From Acidobacteriota bacterium (lineage in GTDB: Bacteria > Acidobacteriota > Polarisedimenticolia > Polarisedimenticolales > Polarisedimenticolaceae): a stretch of DNA of 64,000 nt. Location of the stretch: NCBI GenBank assembly GCA_029861955.1, contig JAOTYK010000019.1, positions 1 through 64,000 on the forward strand, written 5' to 3'. Made by a program: the position numbers and the translations under genes. Below the pieces are notes generated by a model. That model did not search any database and was not told where the DNA came from. It saw only the letters and a program-made list of their open reading frames with translations. Below, in pieces: positions 48,922 to 57,461 of the stretch; the stretch's first letter is position 1, and every line of letters begins with the position of its first letter.

Positions 48922-50301
48922 ATGTCCCAAAGGACGAGTCATTGGATTAAATCACTGGGGGCACTGGTGATTGCGGTCTCGGTGGGCGTTCCGGTTGTGC
49001 TTGCCGGTTCCATGGAACTTACCTGGGATCCGGTTTCGCATCCGGACCTCGCCGGGTACCGCATTTACTACGGCTCGAGCAGCGGGAACTACACGCAGAG
49101 TATCGACGTCGGGTTGGCGACCTCGTCTGCGTTGACCGGTGTCGCCGACTGTTCGACGCACTTCGTGGCAGTTCGAAGTCTCGTCGACAGCGGTTCGGAG
49201 TCGGCGGATGCGTCAAACGAGATCAGTGGTTGGCCGCGACCGACGATCAGTAACGCGTCGCCTCAGCAGCTTGCCCCCGGGCAAACCGTCACGCTCGTGG
49301 TGACGGGCAACAATTTCAAGCCCGACTCGACGCTGGAATTTGACGACAACTCTATCAACGTGCTCTCGCAACAGGTCGACAGTTGCGCGCAGATGACTGC
49401 ACAGATCTCCGTCGGGTTGGGCACCAACCCAGGGTCGTTGTCCTTCGACGTCGTCCACGGGGATCGCGTCTATGGATCGGCGAGCAATCAACTGACCGTC
49501 TCTACCGATTCAACTCCGATGATTCCCAACACGAACTGGTCGTTGACGCACGTCAGCAGCGAGCAACTTGGCGGCACGCCGACGCCTGGAAGCCATGCGA
49601 TCGACGGCGATCCTGGCACGTACTGGCATACACGATTCTTGAACGGCAACGACAGCCATCCCCACGAAATCCGAATCGATCTAGGTACGCTCTACGATGT
49701 GGAGGGCGTTCGGTTCCTGGGTCGTCAGGATGGTTCCCAGAACGGTCGAATCGCGGACTACGAACTCTACCTCAGTGCCAGCGACGGCAACTGGGGCGCC
49801 CCCAGATCGAGTGGGACCCTCGTCAATCAATCCGATCTGCAGCGCGTGAGCGCGGTCGGTACGGCGGTGAGGTTCGTTCGTCTCGTGACGACCAGCGAGG
49901 TGAATGGTCAGCCGTGGACATCGCTCGCCGAACTCTCCGTGGAGGGGAGCGCTTCCGCGACACCCAACCAGGCACCCAACGGCAGCATCGTCGCGCCGTC
50001 GTCGAATGTGACGCGGCAGGCCGGCCAGTTGGTCGTATTCTCCGGCGACGGGACCGACCCGGAGGACGGGACTCCGGCTCAGTGGAGCTGGGACTTCGGT
50101 GACCCCGCTATACCGGACAGCACGGCACAAAACCCAGGCAGCGTCGCGTTCCCGAACGTCGGTGTCTTCACCGTCACGCTGACGGTAACCGATGCCGATG
50201 GCCTGGCCGATCCGTCACCCGCGACGGTCACCGTCACCATCGTTCCGACGCTGGAGGCGGCAGCGAACCTCCGTCGAACGGACGTCAAGATTGAGGAGTA
50301 G
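48922..50301 (+). CDS. Secreted multi-domain adhesion-type protein (FN3-, IPT/TIG-, discoidin- and PKD-like)
   Basis: 459 residues from the ATG at 48922 with AGGAGG just upstream. A signal peptide (SLGALVIAVSVGVPVVLAG) is followed by a fibronectin-III-like domain (LTWDPVSHPDLAGYRIYYG), an IPT/TIG-like domain (ISNASPQQLAPGQTVTLVV), an F5/8-type C (discoidin) domain with AIDGDPGTYWHTRF and VEGVRFLGRQD, and a PKD domain (WSWDFGDP, TVTLTVTDADG). It has no enzymatic motif or PEP-CTERM anchor. The parts suggest binding to glycans at the surface, in keeping with the upstream glycan genes. Confidence 0.77.
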   Translation: MSQRTSHWIKSLGALVIAVSVGVPVVLAGSMELTWDPVSHPDLAGYRIYYGSSSGNYTQSIDVGLATSSALTGVADCSTHFVAVRSLVDSGSESADASNEISGWPRPTISNASPQQLAPGQTVTLVVTGNNFKPDSTLEFDDNSINVLSQQVDSCAQMTAQISVGLGTNPGSLSFDVVHGDRVYGSASNQLTVSTDSTPMIPNTNWSLTHVSSEQLGGTPTPGSHAIDGDPGTYWHTRFLNGNDSHPHEIRIDLGTLYDVEGVRFLGRQDGSQNGRIADYELYLSASDGNWGAPRSSGTLVNQSDLQRVSAVGTAVRFVRLVTTSEVNGQPWTSLAELSVEGSASATPNQAPNGSIVAPSSNVTRQAGQLVVFSGDGTDPEDGTPAQWSWDFGDPAIPDSTAQNPGSVAFPNVGVFTVTLTVTDADGLADPSPATVTVTIVPTLEAAANLRRTDVKIEE

Positions 50302-50306
50302 CCGGG

Positions 50307-52442
50307 CTACCGCGTCGGAAAATAGAACCGCTGGGCGTACTCTGCGACCATCCGCTGCGTGCTGAAGCGTGGCGAAAGGCGGGCGATGGCGGCCTTCATG
50401 CGCTGGATCCACTGGCGCGGGAGGCCGTCGTCGTCTCGCGTGTAGTAGAGCGTGACGAGGTCATCCTCGAGGAGCCGGTAGAGGTCGTCTGCATCGCCCT
50501 GATCTCGGCCGTCGTTGTCGGCGCCATCCGATTCTTCACCGATAATCCAGCCGACCTCGGGCGAGTAGCCCTCGCACCACCAGCCATCGAGGACGGAGCA
50601 GTTGAGTCCCCCGTTCATGGCGGCCTTCATTCCGCTGGTCCCACTCGCCTCGAGGGGTCGGCGGGGGTTGTTGAGCCAGACATCGACGCCCTGAACAAGA
50701 CGCCGACCGAGACGCATGTCATAGCTCTCGAGGAACATCAATCGATTGCGGTAGACCGGGTCCTGTGACGCATTCCAGATCGACCGAATCAGATCCTGTC
50801 CGGGACGATCCGCGGGGTGGGCCTTGCCGGCAAAGAGGAACTGCACCGGGCGATCTTCGTTCTGAATGATCGTCTTGAGCCGCTCAACATCTCTGAGGAT
50901 CAGGTCGGCCCTCTTGTAGGTTGCAAACCGTCGTGCGAACCCGATCAAGAGGTGCGAATTGTCCAGTCGTGAATTGTGCAGGCGAAGATCCTCGGGAGAT
51001 CGCCCGTGACGCGCAAGTTGACGTAATCCAAGCTGCCTCGTCCTATCGATCAGAACCTGTTTCTGGCGCTGGTGTGCGTCCCACAACTCCCGATCGTCCA
51101 GTGCCATGACCGCTTCCTCGAACCCGGGGTCAAGGATCCGCTGCTCGAAGTCCGGACCGAGTCTGCGTCTCAAGAGATTGCCGATGTCCTCACCCAACCA
51201 GGTGGGTAGGTGAACGCCGTTGGTGACCGACTCGATGGTCTTTCGTCCTTCCGCTTCCTGCAGTCCGTTCCACATCTCACCGGCGACTCGACCGTGGAGC
51301 TCGCTGACTCCGTTGACCTGACGACTCGTCCGCAACGCAAGCACGGTCATGTTGAATTCCTCTGCTGAGCCGTTGTCCTGTACGCCAAGGTCGACCCAAC
51401 TCGGGCGGTTCTCGGCGTCTCCGCTCCAGGCGTCGAGAAGGCGCTCAACCAGCGAGCGCGAGAAACTCTCGTGTCCTGCCGGCACGGGGGTGTGGGTCGT
51501 GAACAGCGCGCTCTCGGCGACCGTCTTGAGCGCCGCGTCGTAGGACTGCCCCTTCTGCATGAGTTGATTGACACGCTCAAGAGACAGAAGGGCGGAGTGT
51601 CCTTCGTTCATGTGCCAGACCGAGGGTTGGATCCCCAGAGCCTCGAATACCCGGACGCCGCCGAGACCCAGCACCCACTCCTGACAGAGGCGCATCTCAC
51701 GCCCGCTGACGTAAAGGACGGAGGTGATGGGGCGATCGGCCGGATCGTTCTGAGGGAGGTCCGTATCGAGCAGGAGCACGGGAACGCGACCCACCGCCGC
51801 CTTCCAGACCCGGAAGTAGACCCGCCGCCCGGGGAGGGGAATCCACAGCACCCGCTCCTCACCGTTCTCGTCGACCAGGTGCTGGAGAGGGACGCGATGG
51901 AGGTCATGATCCGGGTAGAAGTGTTGCTGCTGTCCGTCCGGGTCGATGGTCTGGCGGAAGTATCCGAGACGGTACATCAAGCCGACGCCGACGAACGGTA
52001 GCCCCAGGTCGCTGGCCGACTTGGAGTGATCTCCCGAGAGGATTCCCAATCCGCCCGAATAGACCTGGAGGCACTCGTGCCAGCCGAATTCGGTTGAAAA
52101 GTAGGCGACGGGGCTGCCGTCATGATCGGGGAACTGGCGCTGAAACCAGGTCGGATCCTGGGGGTAGAGGTACTCGTCAAAACGATCGACGAGTTGTCTG
52201 TACGCTCGAACGAACCCCTCGTCGTTCTGGAGTCTGTGCCAGTGTTGCGGGTCGACCTCGATCAGAACCTCGATCGGATTGCGATAGCGATCCCAACTCC
52301 AGCTGTCGATCGAGCGGAAGAGGTGACGCGCCGCAGGGGTCCATGTCCACCAGAGGTTGTAGGCAATGTCGAGTAGGCGGCTGAACTGAAGGGGAATCTC
52401 GACGTCCGCAATCGGGCGAGAGGCGATCGGCTCGTGGGTCAT
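50307..52442 (-). CDS. glgP: Alpha-glucan (glycogen/maltodextrin) phosphorylase
   Basis: A 711-residue GT35 phosphorylase of the shorter bacterial alpha-glucan subfamily. The start NLWWTWTPAARHLFRSID, the segment YFSTEFGWHECLQVYSGGLG and the PLP-lysine region EASGTSGMKAAMNGGLN (lysine near 603) are all present. It releases glucose-1-phosphate from alpha-1,4-glucans with phosphate in the cytoplasm. It is divergent from the DEDDh exonuclease gene across 78 bp and convergent with the secreted protein gene (5-bp gap). No other glycogen gene lies in the window. Confidence 0.93.
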   Translation of the reverse strand: MTHEPIASRPIADVEIPLQFSRLLDIAYNLWWTWTPAARHLFRSIDSWSWDRYRNPIEVLIEVDPQHWHRLQNDEGFVRAYRQLVDRFDEYLYPQDPTWFQRQFPDHDGSPVAYFSTEFGWHECLQVYSGGLGILSGDHSKSASDLGLPFVGVGLMYRLGYFRQTIDPDGQQQHFYPDHDLHRVPLQHLVDENGEERVLWIPLPGRRVYFRVWKAAVGRVPVLLLDTDLPQNDPADRPITSVLYVSGREMRLCQEWVLGLGGVRVFEALGIQPSVWHMNEGHSALLSLERVNQLMQKGQSYDAALKTVAESALFTTHTPVPAGHESFSRSLVERLLDAWSGDAENRPSWVDLGVQDNGSAEEFNMTVLALRTSRQVNGVSELHGRVAGEMWNGLQEAEGRKTIESVTNGVHLPTWLGEDIGNLLRRRLGPDFEQRILDPGFEEAVMALDDRELWDAHQRQKQVLIDRTRQLGLRQLARHGRSPEDLRLHNSRLDNSHLLIGFARRFATYKRADLILRDVERLKTIIQNEDRPVQFLFAGKAHPADRPGQDLIRSIWNASQDPVYRNRLMFLESYDMRLGRRLVQGVDVWLNNPRRPLEASGTSGMKAAMNGGLNCSVLDGWWCEGYSPEVGWIIGEESDGADNDGRDQGDADDLYRLLEDDLVTLYYTRDDDGLPRQWIQRMKAAIARLSPRFSTQRMVAEYAQRFYFPTR

Positions 52443-52520
52443 GGTCTAATTCCTGGTCTTGTTTGCGATCGGAACGGGAGATAATCTAGCAGTCCGGGCC
52501 GGGAACGGGGAGGAGATGCT

Positions 52521-53303
52521 GTGAGCCGACTGAAACTGGATCGACCGCTGATCTACTTTGATCTCGAAACGACCGGGACCAACGTGATGCGCGATCGGAT
52601 CGTCGAGATCGCCGCCAAGAAGGTGATGCCCGACGGGTCCGACGAAATCCGCTCGAGGCGGGTCAATCCAGAGTGCCCGATTCCGGCCGGGGCCAGCGCG
52701 GTCCACGGAATCTACGATGCCGATGTGGCTGACGAGCCGACTTTCCGGCAGCTGGCTCAGGGGCTCTTCGAATTCTTCCTGGGTTGCGACCTGGGGGGAT
52801 TCAATATCGTTCGATTCGACGTGCCGATTCTCGAGCGTGAATTCCGCGACTGTGGTTTCGATCTGGCCGTCTCGGAGCGTCGGCAGATCGATGCGATGCG
52901 GATCTTCCACCGGCAGGAACCTCGCGACCTCACGGCCGCGGTCCGGTTCTATCTTGACGACGATCATGCGGGTGCCCACGCGGCCGAGGCCGATGTCGTC
53001 GCGACCCATCGGGTCGTCGAAGCCCAGCTCGAGAAGTACGCGGATCTCCCCGGCGATGTCGCCAGCCTCGACACGTGGATACGCGGAGGGCGGGCCGACG
53101 CCGTCGACCGGAGCGGGAAGTTCGTCTGGAAGGAGGGCGAAGCCGCTTTCGGTTTCGGTAAGCACCAGGGAAAGAGCCTGCGGGACGTTGCGGCGTCCGC
53201 GTCGGGATACCTGGATTGGATCCTGCAGTCCGACTTTCCGGAAGATGCCAAGGAGATCGTCCGCGGCGCCCGAACCGGAAAGTTTCCAACCCAATCTCGC
53301 TAG
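52521..53303 (+). CDS. DEDDh 3'-5' exonuclease with C-terminal DUF3820-like domain
   Basis: 260 residues. The N-terminal exonuclease has FDLETTGTNVMRD (Exo I), NIVRFDVPILERE (Exo II) and the histidine motif HAAEADV (Exo III), as in the DNA polymerase III epsilon and RNase T family. The last 70 residues, FGFGKHQGKSLRDVA and YLDWILQSDF, match the short DUF3820 module often fused to such exonucleases. The start is GTG at 52521 with GGGGAGGAG upstream. It probably trims DNA or RNA in repair; the specific substrate cannot be told. Confidence 0.86.
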   Translation: MSRLKLDRPLIYFDLETTGTNVMRDRIVEIAAKKVMPDGSDEIRSRRVNPECPIPAGASAVHGIYDADVADEPTFRQLAQGLFEFFLGCDLGGFNIVRFDVPILEREFRDCGFDLAVSERRQIDAMRIFHRQEPRDLTAAVRFYLDDDHAGAHAAEADVVATHRVVEAQLEKYADLPGDVASLDTWIRGGRADAVDRSGKFVWKEGEAAFGFGKHQGKSLRDVAASASGYLDWILQSDFPEDAKEIVRGARTGKFPTQSR

Positions 53304-53319
53304 TGAGCCCGGCCGGCGC

Positions 53320-54699
53320 CTACTCTACGTAGCCGAGCGAACGGAGAGCCTCGATGCTCTCGGCATCGAGCGGAGTCGGTTGAACGTCATCGAAGGATGT
53401 CAGGCCGTCGTAGACGGCCCGCATCCACCCGACCAGATCTCCCGTGGGGTCCCCCTTGTCGCCGCCGCGGTCGTCGGTCTCTTCAGGGTCGGCAACAAGA
53501 TCGAAGACATGCCGCCGATCCCGCTTGACGTGAAAGATCTCCTTGGTCCCCTGACGAATCAGGCCGACCTCGATCAGCCCCGCGCGGCGAGCCAGTTCCG
53601 ACTCGTGACGCGAGATGACCGCGCCGCGATGGGCCTCATAGCGGGTCACCCGGTCCTGAGGCGCGGGGGCACCATCCAACACGGCGGTCCAATCGAGCCC
53701 CCGGAAAGCCGGTGGCGTCTCTAGCTGCATCAGGCTCAGAAGTGTCGGCGCGAGATCCACGTTGAGTGCCGGTGCGTCGATCTCGCGCGGTCGGATTCGC
53801 TCGGGCCAGGTAATGGACATCGGAATTCGAAGCCCAGGCTCGAGTAGGTTTCGACCGTGACCCCAGTAGTCGTGTTCACCGAGACTCTCGCCGTGATCGC
53901 TGACGACGACGACGATCGTGTTGTCGCCGAGGCCAAGCCGTCCGAGGCTGGCGAGTACCTTGCCGATCGACTCATCGACGAACGCGACCTCCGTGTCGTA
54001 ACGGTCCGAGTCGCGAATCTTGCTTGCCGGGTCGATTCCCAGCCGTGGGAGGAATTGCTTATGAAGTTTGTACGGCGCATGGGGTTCGACGTAGTGGGCC
54101 CAGACGAAGAACGGCCGTTCGTTGCGTTCCCCGGCGTGGGTCTCCAGCCAGTCGACGGTCCGGTCGGTGATGTCGGCGGCATCCGCTTCACTGCGAACCA
54201 TCCCGAACCAGCGTTTGCGGGTCAAGACTTCGTGGTACTCCTCGAAATGTTCGCCGAGTCCCGACAGTTTATCTCGAAGTGTCCAGTTGCCCACGAACGC
54301 GGCGGTCCGGTATCCCTCCGAGTGAAGGGTTCGTGGCAGGGAGTCCAGGCCGGGTCGAAGACGTAGCCCGTTGCGTGTCGAGCCATGTTCGTGGGGATGA
54401 CGCGATGTCAGCATCGAGCAAAGCGCAGGTGAGGTGAGAGGTTCGACCGTTCGTGCAGTCTCGAACCGAACGCCGCCATTGATCCACGGATCGAGGTTCG
54501 GTGTGGTGTTTCGTTCGTAGCCGTACGCGGAGACACGATCGGCGCGCAACGTATCGATCGATAGGATGAGCACGTTGGGACGCGGCCGACTGACCGTGCC
54601 GTCCGGCGCGGTGGAAGCCGCCCACGCGGCACCGAGTCCGCAGAAGCAGACCGTCAACAGGGAGACGGAAATTTTCCGTCCGGCGGTTCGACTGATCAT
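53320..54699 (-). CDS. Exported sulfatase-like alkaline-phosphatase-superfamily hydrolase
   Basis: 459 residues from the ATG at 54699, with a signal peptide (VSLLTVCFCGLGAAWA). The metal-binding start is NVLILSIDTLRADRVSAYG, and the second site is VVVVSDHGESLGEHDYWGHG. The position of the formylglycine in true sulfatases (C/SxPxR) reads TSPAL, so the nucleophile is probably threonine and the arginine is missing. A phosphatase, phosphonate hydrolase or phosphoglycerol-transferase-like role is as likely as sulfatase. It is coupled to the methyltransferase upstream by an ATGA overlap. Confidence 0.85.
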   Translation of the reverse strand: MISRTAGRKISVSLLTVCFCGLGAAWAASTAPDGTVSRPRPNVLILSIDTLRADRVSAYGYERNTTPNLDPWINGGVRFETARTVEPLTSPALCSMLTSRHPHEHGSTRNGLRLRPGLDSLPRTLHSEGYRTAAFVGNWTLRDKLSGLGEHFEEYHEVLTRKRWFGMVRSEADAADITDRTVDWLETHAGERNERPFFVWAHYVEPHAPYKLHKQFLPRLGIDPASKIRDSDRYDTEVAFVDESIGKVLASLGRLGLGDNTIVVVVSDHGESLGEHDYWGHGRNLLEPGLRIPMSITWPERIRPREIDAPALNVDLAPTLLSLMQLETPPAFRGLDWTAVLDGAPAPQDRVTRYEAHRGAVISRHESELARRAGLIEVGLIRQGTKEIFHVKRDRRHVFDLVADPEETDDRGGDKGDPTGDLVGWMRAVYDGLTSFDDVQPTPLDAESIEALRSLGYVE

Positions 54700-55466
54700 C
54701 GTTGGGAGGTCTCCGGATTGCGAGAAGGACCGGACGAAGAAGCGCCCGCAGTATAGCCGATGGCCTCGAGGATCCGCCTCGCGCGGGCAAGATCCTCTCG
54801 GACGGACGAGACGCTCCGGTCGGCGGCGAGACGGGCCAAGCGCGTCTCTTGCCAACGCCAATAGGCGCTCAGCAGGGGGCAACCCGCCCGAAGGAGCTGC
54901 GGGCCGACGTGGAGAAGATCGTCGACGACGAGACCGCGGGCCACCGCCAGATCGTGGGACTCCGCAAGTCTCGGACCGTCGCTGTCGGCGCAGATCACCG
55001 TGTAGAGGCGACCGCGATCCGAGACGATCGCCTCGCCGACGATTCCGAATCGAAGCTGCTCCACCGCTGCGCGAACCCTGGCGTGATGGGACTGGGGCTG
55101 GAGGACAAGTCGCCGGACCCCCTCGAGGTGCGAAGACCCACGTTGGAGCAACTCCGTCATGGTCTGTCCCCCCAGGCCGCAGACCGTGACGACGTCGACT
55201 CGATCCTCGGCCCGGATCGGTGCCAGGCCATCTCCGACCCGAACGACCAGCCGGTCGTTCGATCCACCTCCCGTTCGATGAATCTTCGCGGCTCGGTCGG
55301 CGTTCAGCTCCGTCGCCAGGCAAAATTCCACGTTCTCCGCGGCGATCAGCGCCGCAGGAAGGAGCCCGTGGTCGCTGCCGATGTCGGCCAGGCGGCTTCC
55401 TGGGGGAATCCAGGTCACCACGGCCGCGAGGCGGGGCGGCAGGGTGCGGGATGAAGGACGTGCCAC
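54696..55466 (-). CDS. TrmK-like tRNA (adenine-N1) methyltransferase family protein
   Basis: 256 residues starting at GTG 55466. It opens with a helical segment and the SAM motif ADIGSDHGLLPAALI, the family signature of TrmK (tRNA m1A22 methyltransferase). VTVCGLGGQTMTELL and RLVLQPQSHHARVRAAV follow, in the place of the NPP-like catalytic segment. The C-terminal part is helical, as in TrmK. The gene is divergent from speA. Substrate assignment is by family only. Confidence 0.83.
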   Translation of the reverse strand: MARPSSRTLPPRLAAVVTWIPPGSRLADIGSDHGLLPAALIAAENVEFCLATELNADRAAKIHRTGGGSNDRLVVRVGDGLAPIRAEDRVDVVTVCGLGGQTMTELLQRGSSHLEGVRRLVLQPQSHHARVRAAVEQLRFGIVGEAIVSDRGRLYTVICADSDGPRLAESHDLAVARGLVVDDLLHVGPQLLRAGCPLLSAYWRWQETRLARLAADRSVSSVREDLARARRILEAIGYTAGASSSGPSRNPETSQR

Positions 55467-55484
55467 GGAGGACCTCGACGGGGC

Positions 55485-55512
55485 TTGCCAATGGACCCCG
55501 CGATTCTATAAT
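55485..55512 (+). promoter_or_regulatory. Strong sigma-70 promoter of speA
   Basis: TTGCCA and a perfect TATAAT are separated by 16 bp, and the ATG at 55541 follows 29 bases after the -10 box. It lies in the short divergent gap after the methyltransferase start. Confidence 0.65.
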
Positions 55513-55540
55513 GCCTCGTCCTTCAACGGGTTGACGAGCC

Positions 55541-57451
55541 ATGAACATCTCTATCACCGATCGATTCCGGGTCGAGGATGCCGCCGAGCTGTATGGATTG
55601 GACGGCTGGGGGCGGCGCTATTTTGCGATCTCACCCGAGGGTCGGCTCCAGTTTCAGCCCGAGGGCCAACCGGACAGGCAGATCGATGTCTGTACCGTGG
55701 TCGAGACCCTGCGTGAGCGCGGATTCAGCGCACCGGTGTTACTTCGGTTTCCGCAGGCGCTAGGAACCCAGGTTGACACGTTGGCCGGTGCGTTTGCGGC
55801 GGCGATCAACGAGTACAACTACTGCTCGACCTATCGCCCGGTCTTTCCGATCAAGGTCAATCATCAACGCTCGGTCGTTGAGGGTTTGCTGAGATTCGGT
55901 CAGCGTCACTCCCTCGGCCTCGAGGTGGGCAGCCGTTCGGAATTGATGTTGGCGGCCGCACTCGATACGCCGAAGGACTCCCTGATCATCTGCAATGGTT
56001 TCAAGGACGCCGAGTACCTTGCAACGGCGAGCATCGCCAGCCGTCTCGGCAAGCGCGTCATCGTCGTCATCGAGAAACCTTTCGAGCTCGAACCGCTGCT
56101 TGCACTGGCCCGTGACGGTAAGCCGATTCCTCAGCTGGGTTTTCGGCTCAGGTTGCAGGCGCGCGGTTCCGGCATGTGGGAGAAGTCCGGCGGCTTTGCG
56201 TCCAAATTCGGATTGACGACCGCCGAGTTGGTCGACTGTCTCGGGCAGTTGAAAGAGCACGGCCTGCTGGATGCCGTTCGTCTGTTGCACTTCCATATCG
56301 GCAGCCAGGTGACGGAAATTCGCAAGATCAAGGCGGCCGTCGAGGAGGCGACACGGGTCTACTCTCGCGTCTGTAAGCTCGGCATCGAGGTGCGCTACCT
56401 GGACGTGGGGGGTGGGCTCGGCATCGATTACGACGGGTCGCGAACCTCGTCCGACGCCTCCGTCAACTACAGCGTTCAGGAGTACGCCAACGACGTCGTC
56501 TTCGGCATCAGCGAGGTGTGCGAGCAGGAAAACGTGCCCCATCCGATCATCGTCAGCGAATCCGGTCGGATGCTTGCGGCGCATCATTCCATGCTTGTGA
56601 CCGATGTTCGAGGGGTTATCTCAGGGGTCGAGCAATCCCCGCCGCGGTTGGCCGGCAACGAGCATCAGATTGTCAAGGACCTCGACGAGATCTACCGTGA
56701 AATGACCGTGAAGAACTTTCGCGAGACGTATCACGACGGACTCGAATACCGCGACCAGATGCATTCGTTGTTCCGCCTCGGTATGCTCGGCCTTGAGGAT
56801 CGCGCGCTTGCCGAACGCCTGTTCTTCGCGATCGCGGTCCGGGCGGTGGCGCATTCGAAGACGGCAAAATTCGTCGCCGACGAGTTCCTCGAACTCGAGA
56901 CGAAATTACAGGACAAGTACATCTGCAATTTCTCGGTGTTCCAGTCGTTGCCGGACCACTGGGCGCTGGATCAGTTATTCCCCGTGATGCCGATCCACCG
57001 ACTGGACGAACCCCCGACTCGTCGTGCATCGCTGGTGGACATCACCTGCGATTCCGACGGCGAGATCGACAAGTTCGTCGACCCGCGGAAGATCAAGGGT
57101 GCGCTCGATCTTCATCCCGTCATCAACGGCCAACCGTACTATCTTGGATTCATGCTGGTTGGGGCCTACCAGGAAACGATGGGTGACCTCCACAATCTCT
57201 TCGGGTGTGTTCACGATTTTTCCGTGGAACTCGACCGGAACGGAGAGGTCCGGACGACCCACACGTCGACCGGCGAGACGGCCGCGGAGACATTGCGCTG
57301 TTTCGGTTATTCCGGTTCCGATTTGATCGAACAGGTCGAAACCCGCCTTCAAGAGGCGGCAAGAGCCGACGATATGTCGCCCGAAGAGGCGACCGGGCTG
57401 GCCGAAAGCTACCGTCGCCAGCTGGGCCTTTATACTTACCTCGATAAATAG
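55541..57451 (+). CDS. speA: Biosynthetic arginine decarboxylase
   Basis: A 636-residue fold-type III PLP decarboxylase of the SpeA family: PIKVNHQRSVVEGLLRFG with the PLP lysine near 105, LHFHIGSQVTEIRKIK, YLDVGGGLGIDYDGS and the C-terminal VGAYQETMGDLHNLFG with the conserved diphosphate and glycine region. It converts arginine to agmatine, the first step of one route to putrescine and spermidine, in the cytoplasm. The length matches the family (630-660). No agmatinase or agmatine deiminase lies nearby. A strong promoter precedes it, and the FHA-GAF-SpoIIE gene follows 10 bp later. Confidence 0.96.
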   Translation: MNISITDRFRVEDAAELYGLDGWGRRYFAISPEGRLQFQPEGQPDRQIDVCTVVETLRERGFSAPVLLRFPQALGTQVDTLAGAFAAAINEYNYCSTYRPVFPIKVNHQRSVVEGLLRFGQRHSLGLEVGSRSELMLAAALDTPKDSLIICNGFKDAEYLATASIASRLGKRVIVVIEKPFELEPLLALARDGKPIPQLGFRLRLQARGSGMWEKSGGFASKFGLTTAELVDCLGQLKEHGLLDAVRLLHFHIGSQVTEIRKIKAAVEEATRVYSRVCKLGIEVRYLDVGGGLGIDYDGSRTSSDASVNYSVQEYANDVVFGISEVCEQENVPHPIIVSESGRMLAAHHSMLVTDVRGVISGVEQSPPRLAGNEHQIVKDLDEIYREMTVKNFRETYHDGLEYRDQMHSLFRLGMLGLEDRALAERLFFAIAVRAVAHSKTAKFVADEFLELETKLQDKYICNFSVFQSLPDHWALDQLFPVMPIHRLDEPPTRRASLVDITCDSDGEIDKFVDPRKIKGALDLHPVINGQPYYLGFMLVGAYQETMGDLHNLFGCVHDFSVELDRNGEVRTTHTSTGETAAETLRCFGYSGSDLIEQVETRLQEAARADDMSPEEATGLAESYRRQLGLYTYLDK

Positions 57452-57461
57452 GGGTCGCCGA

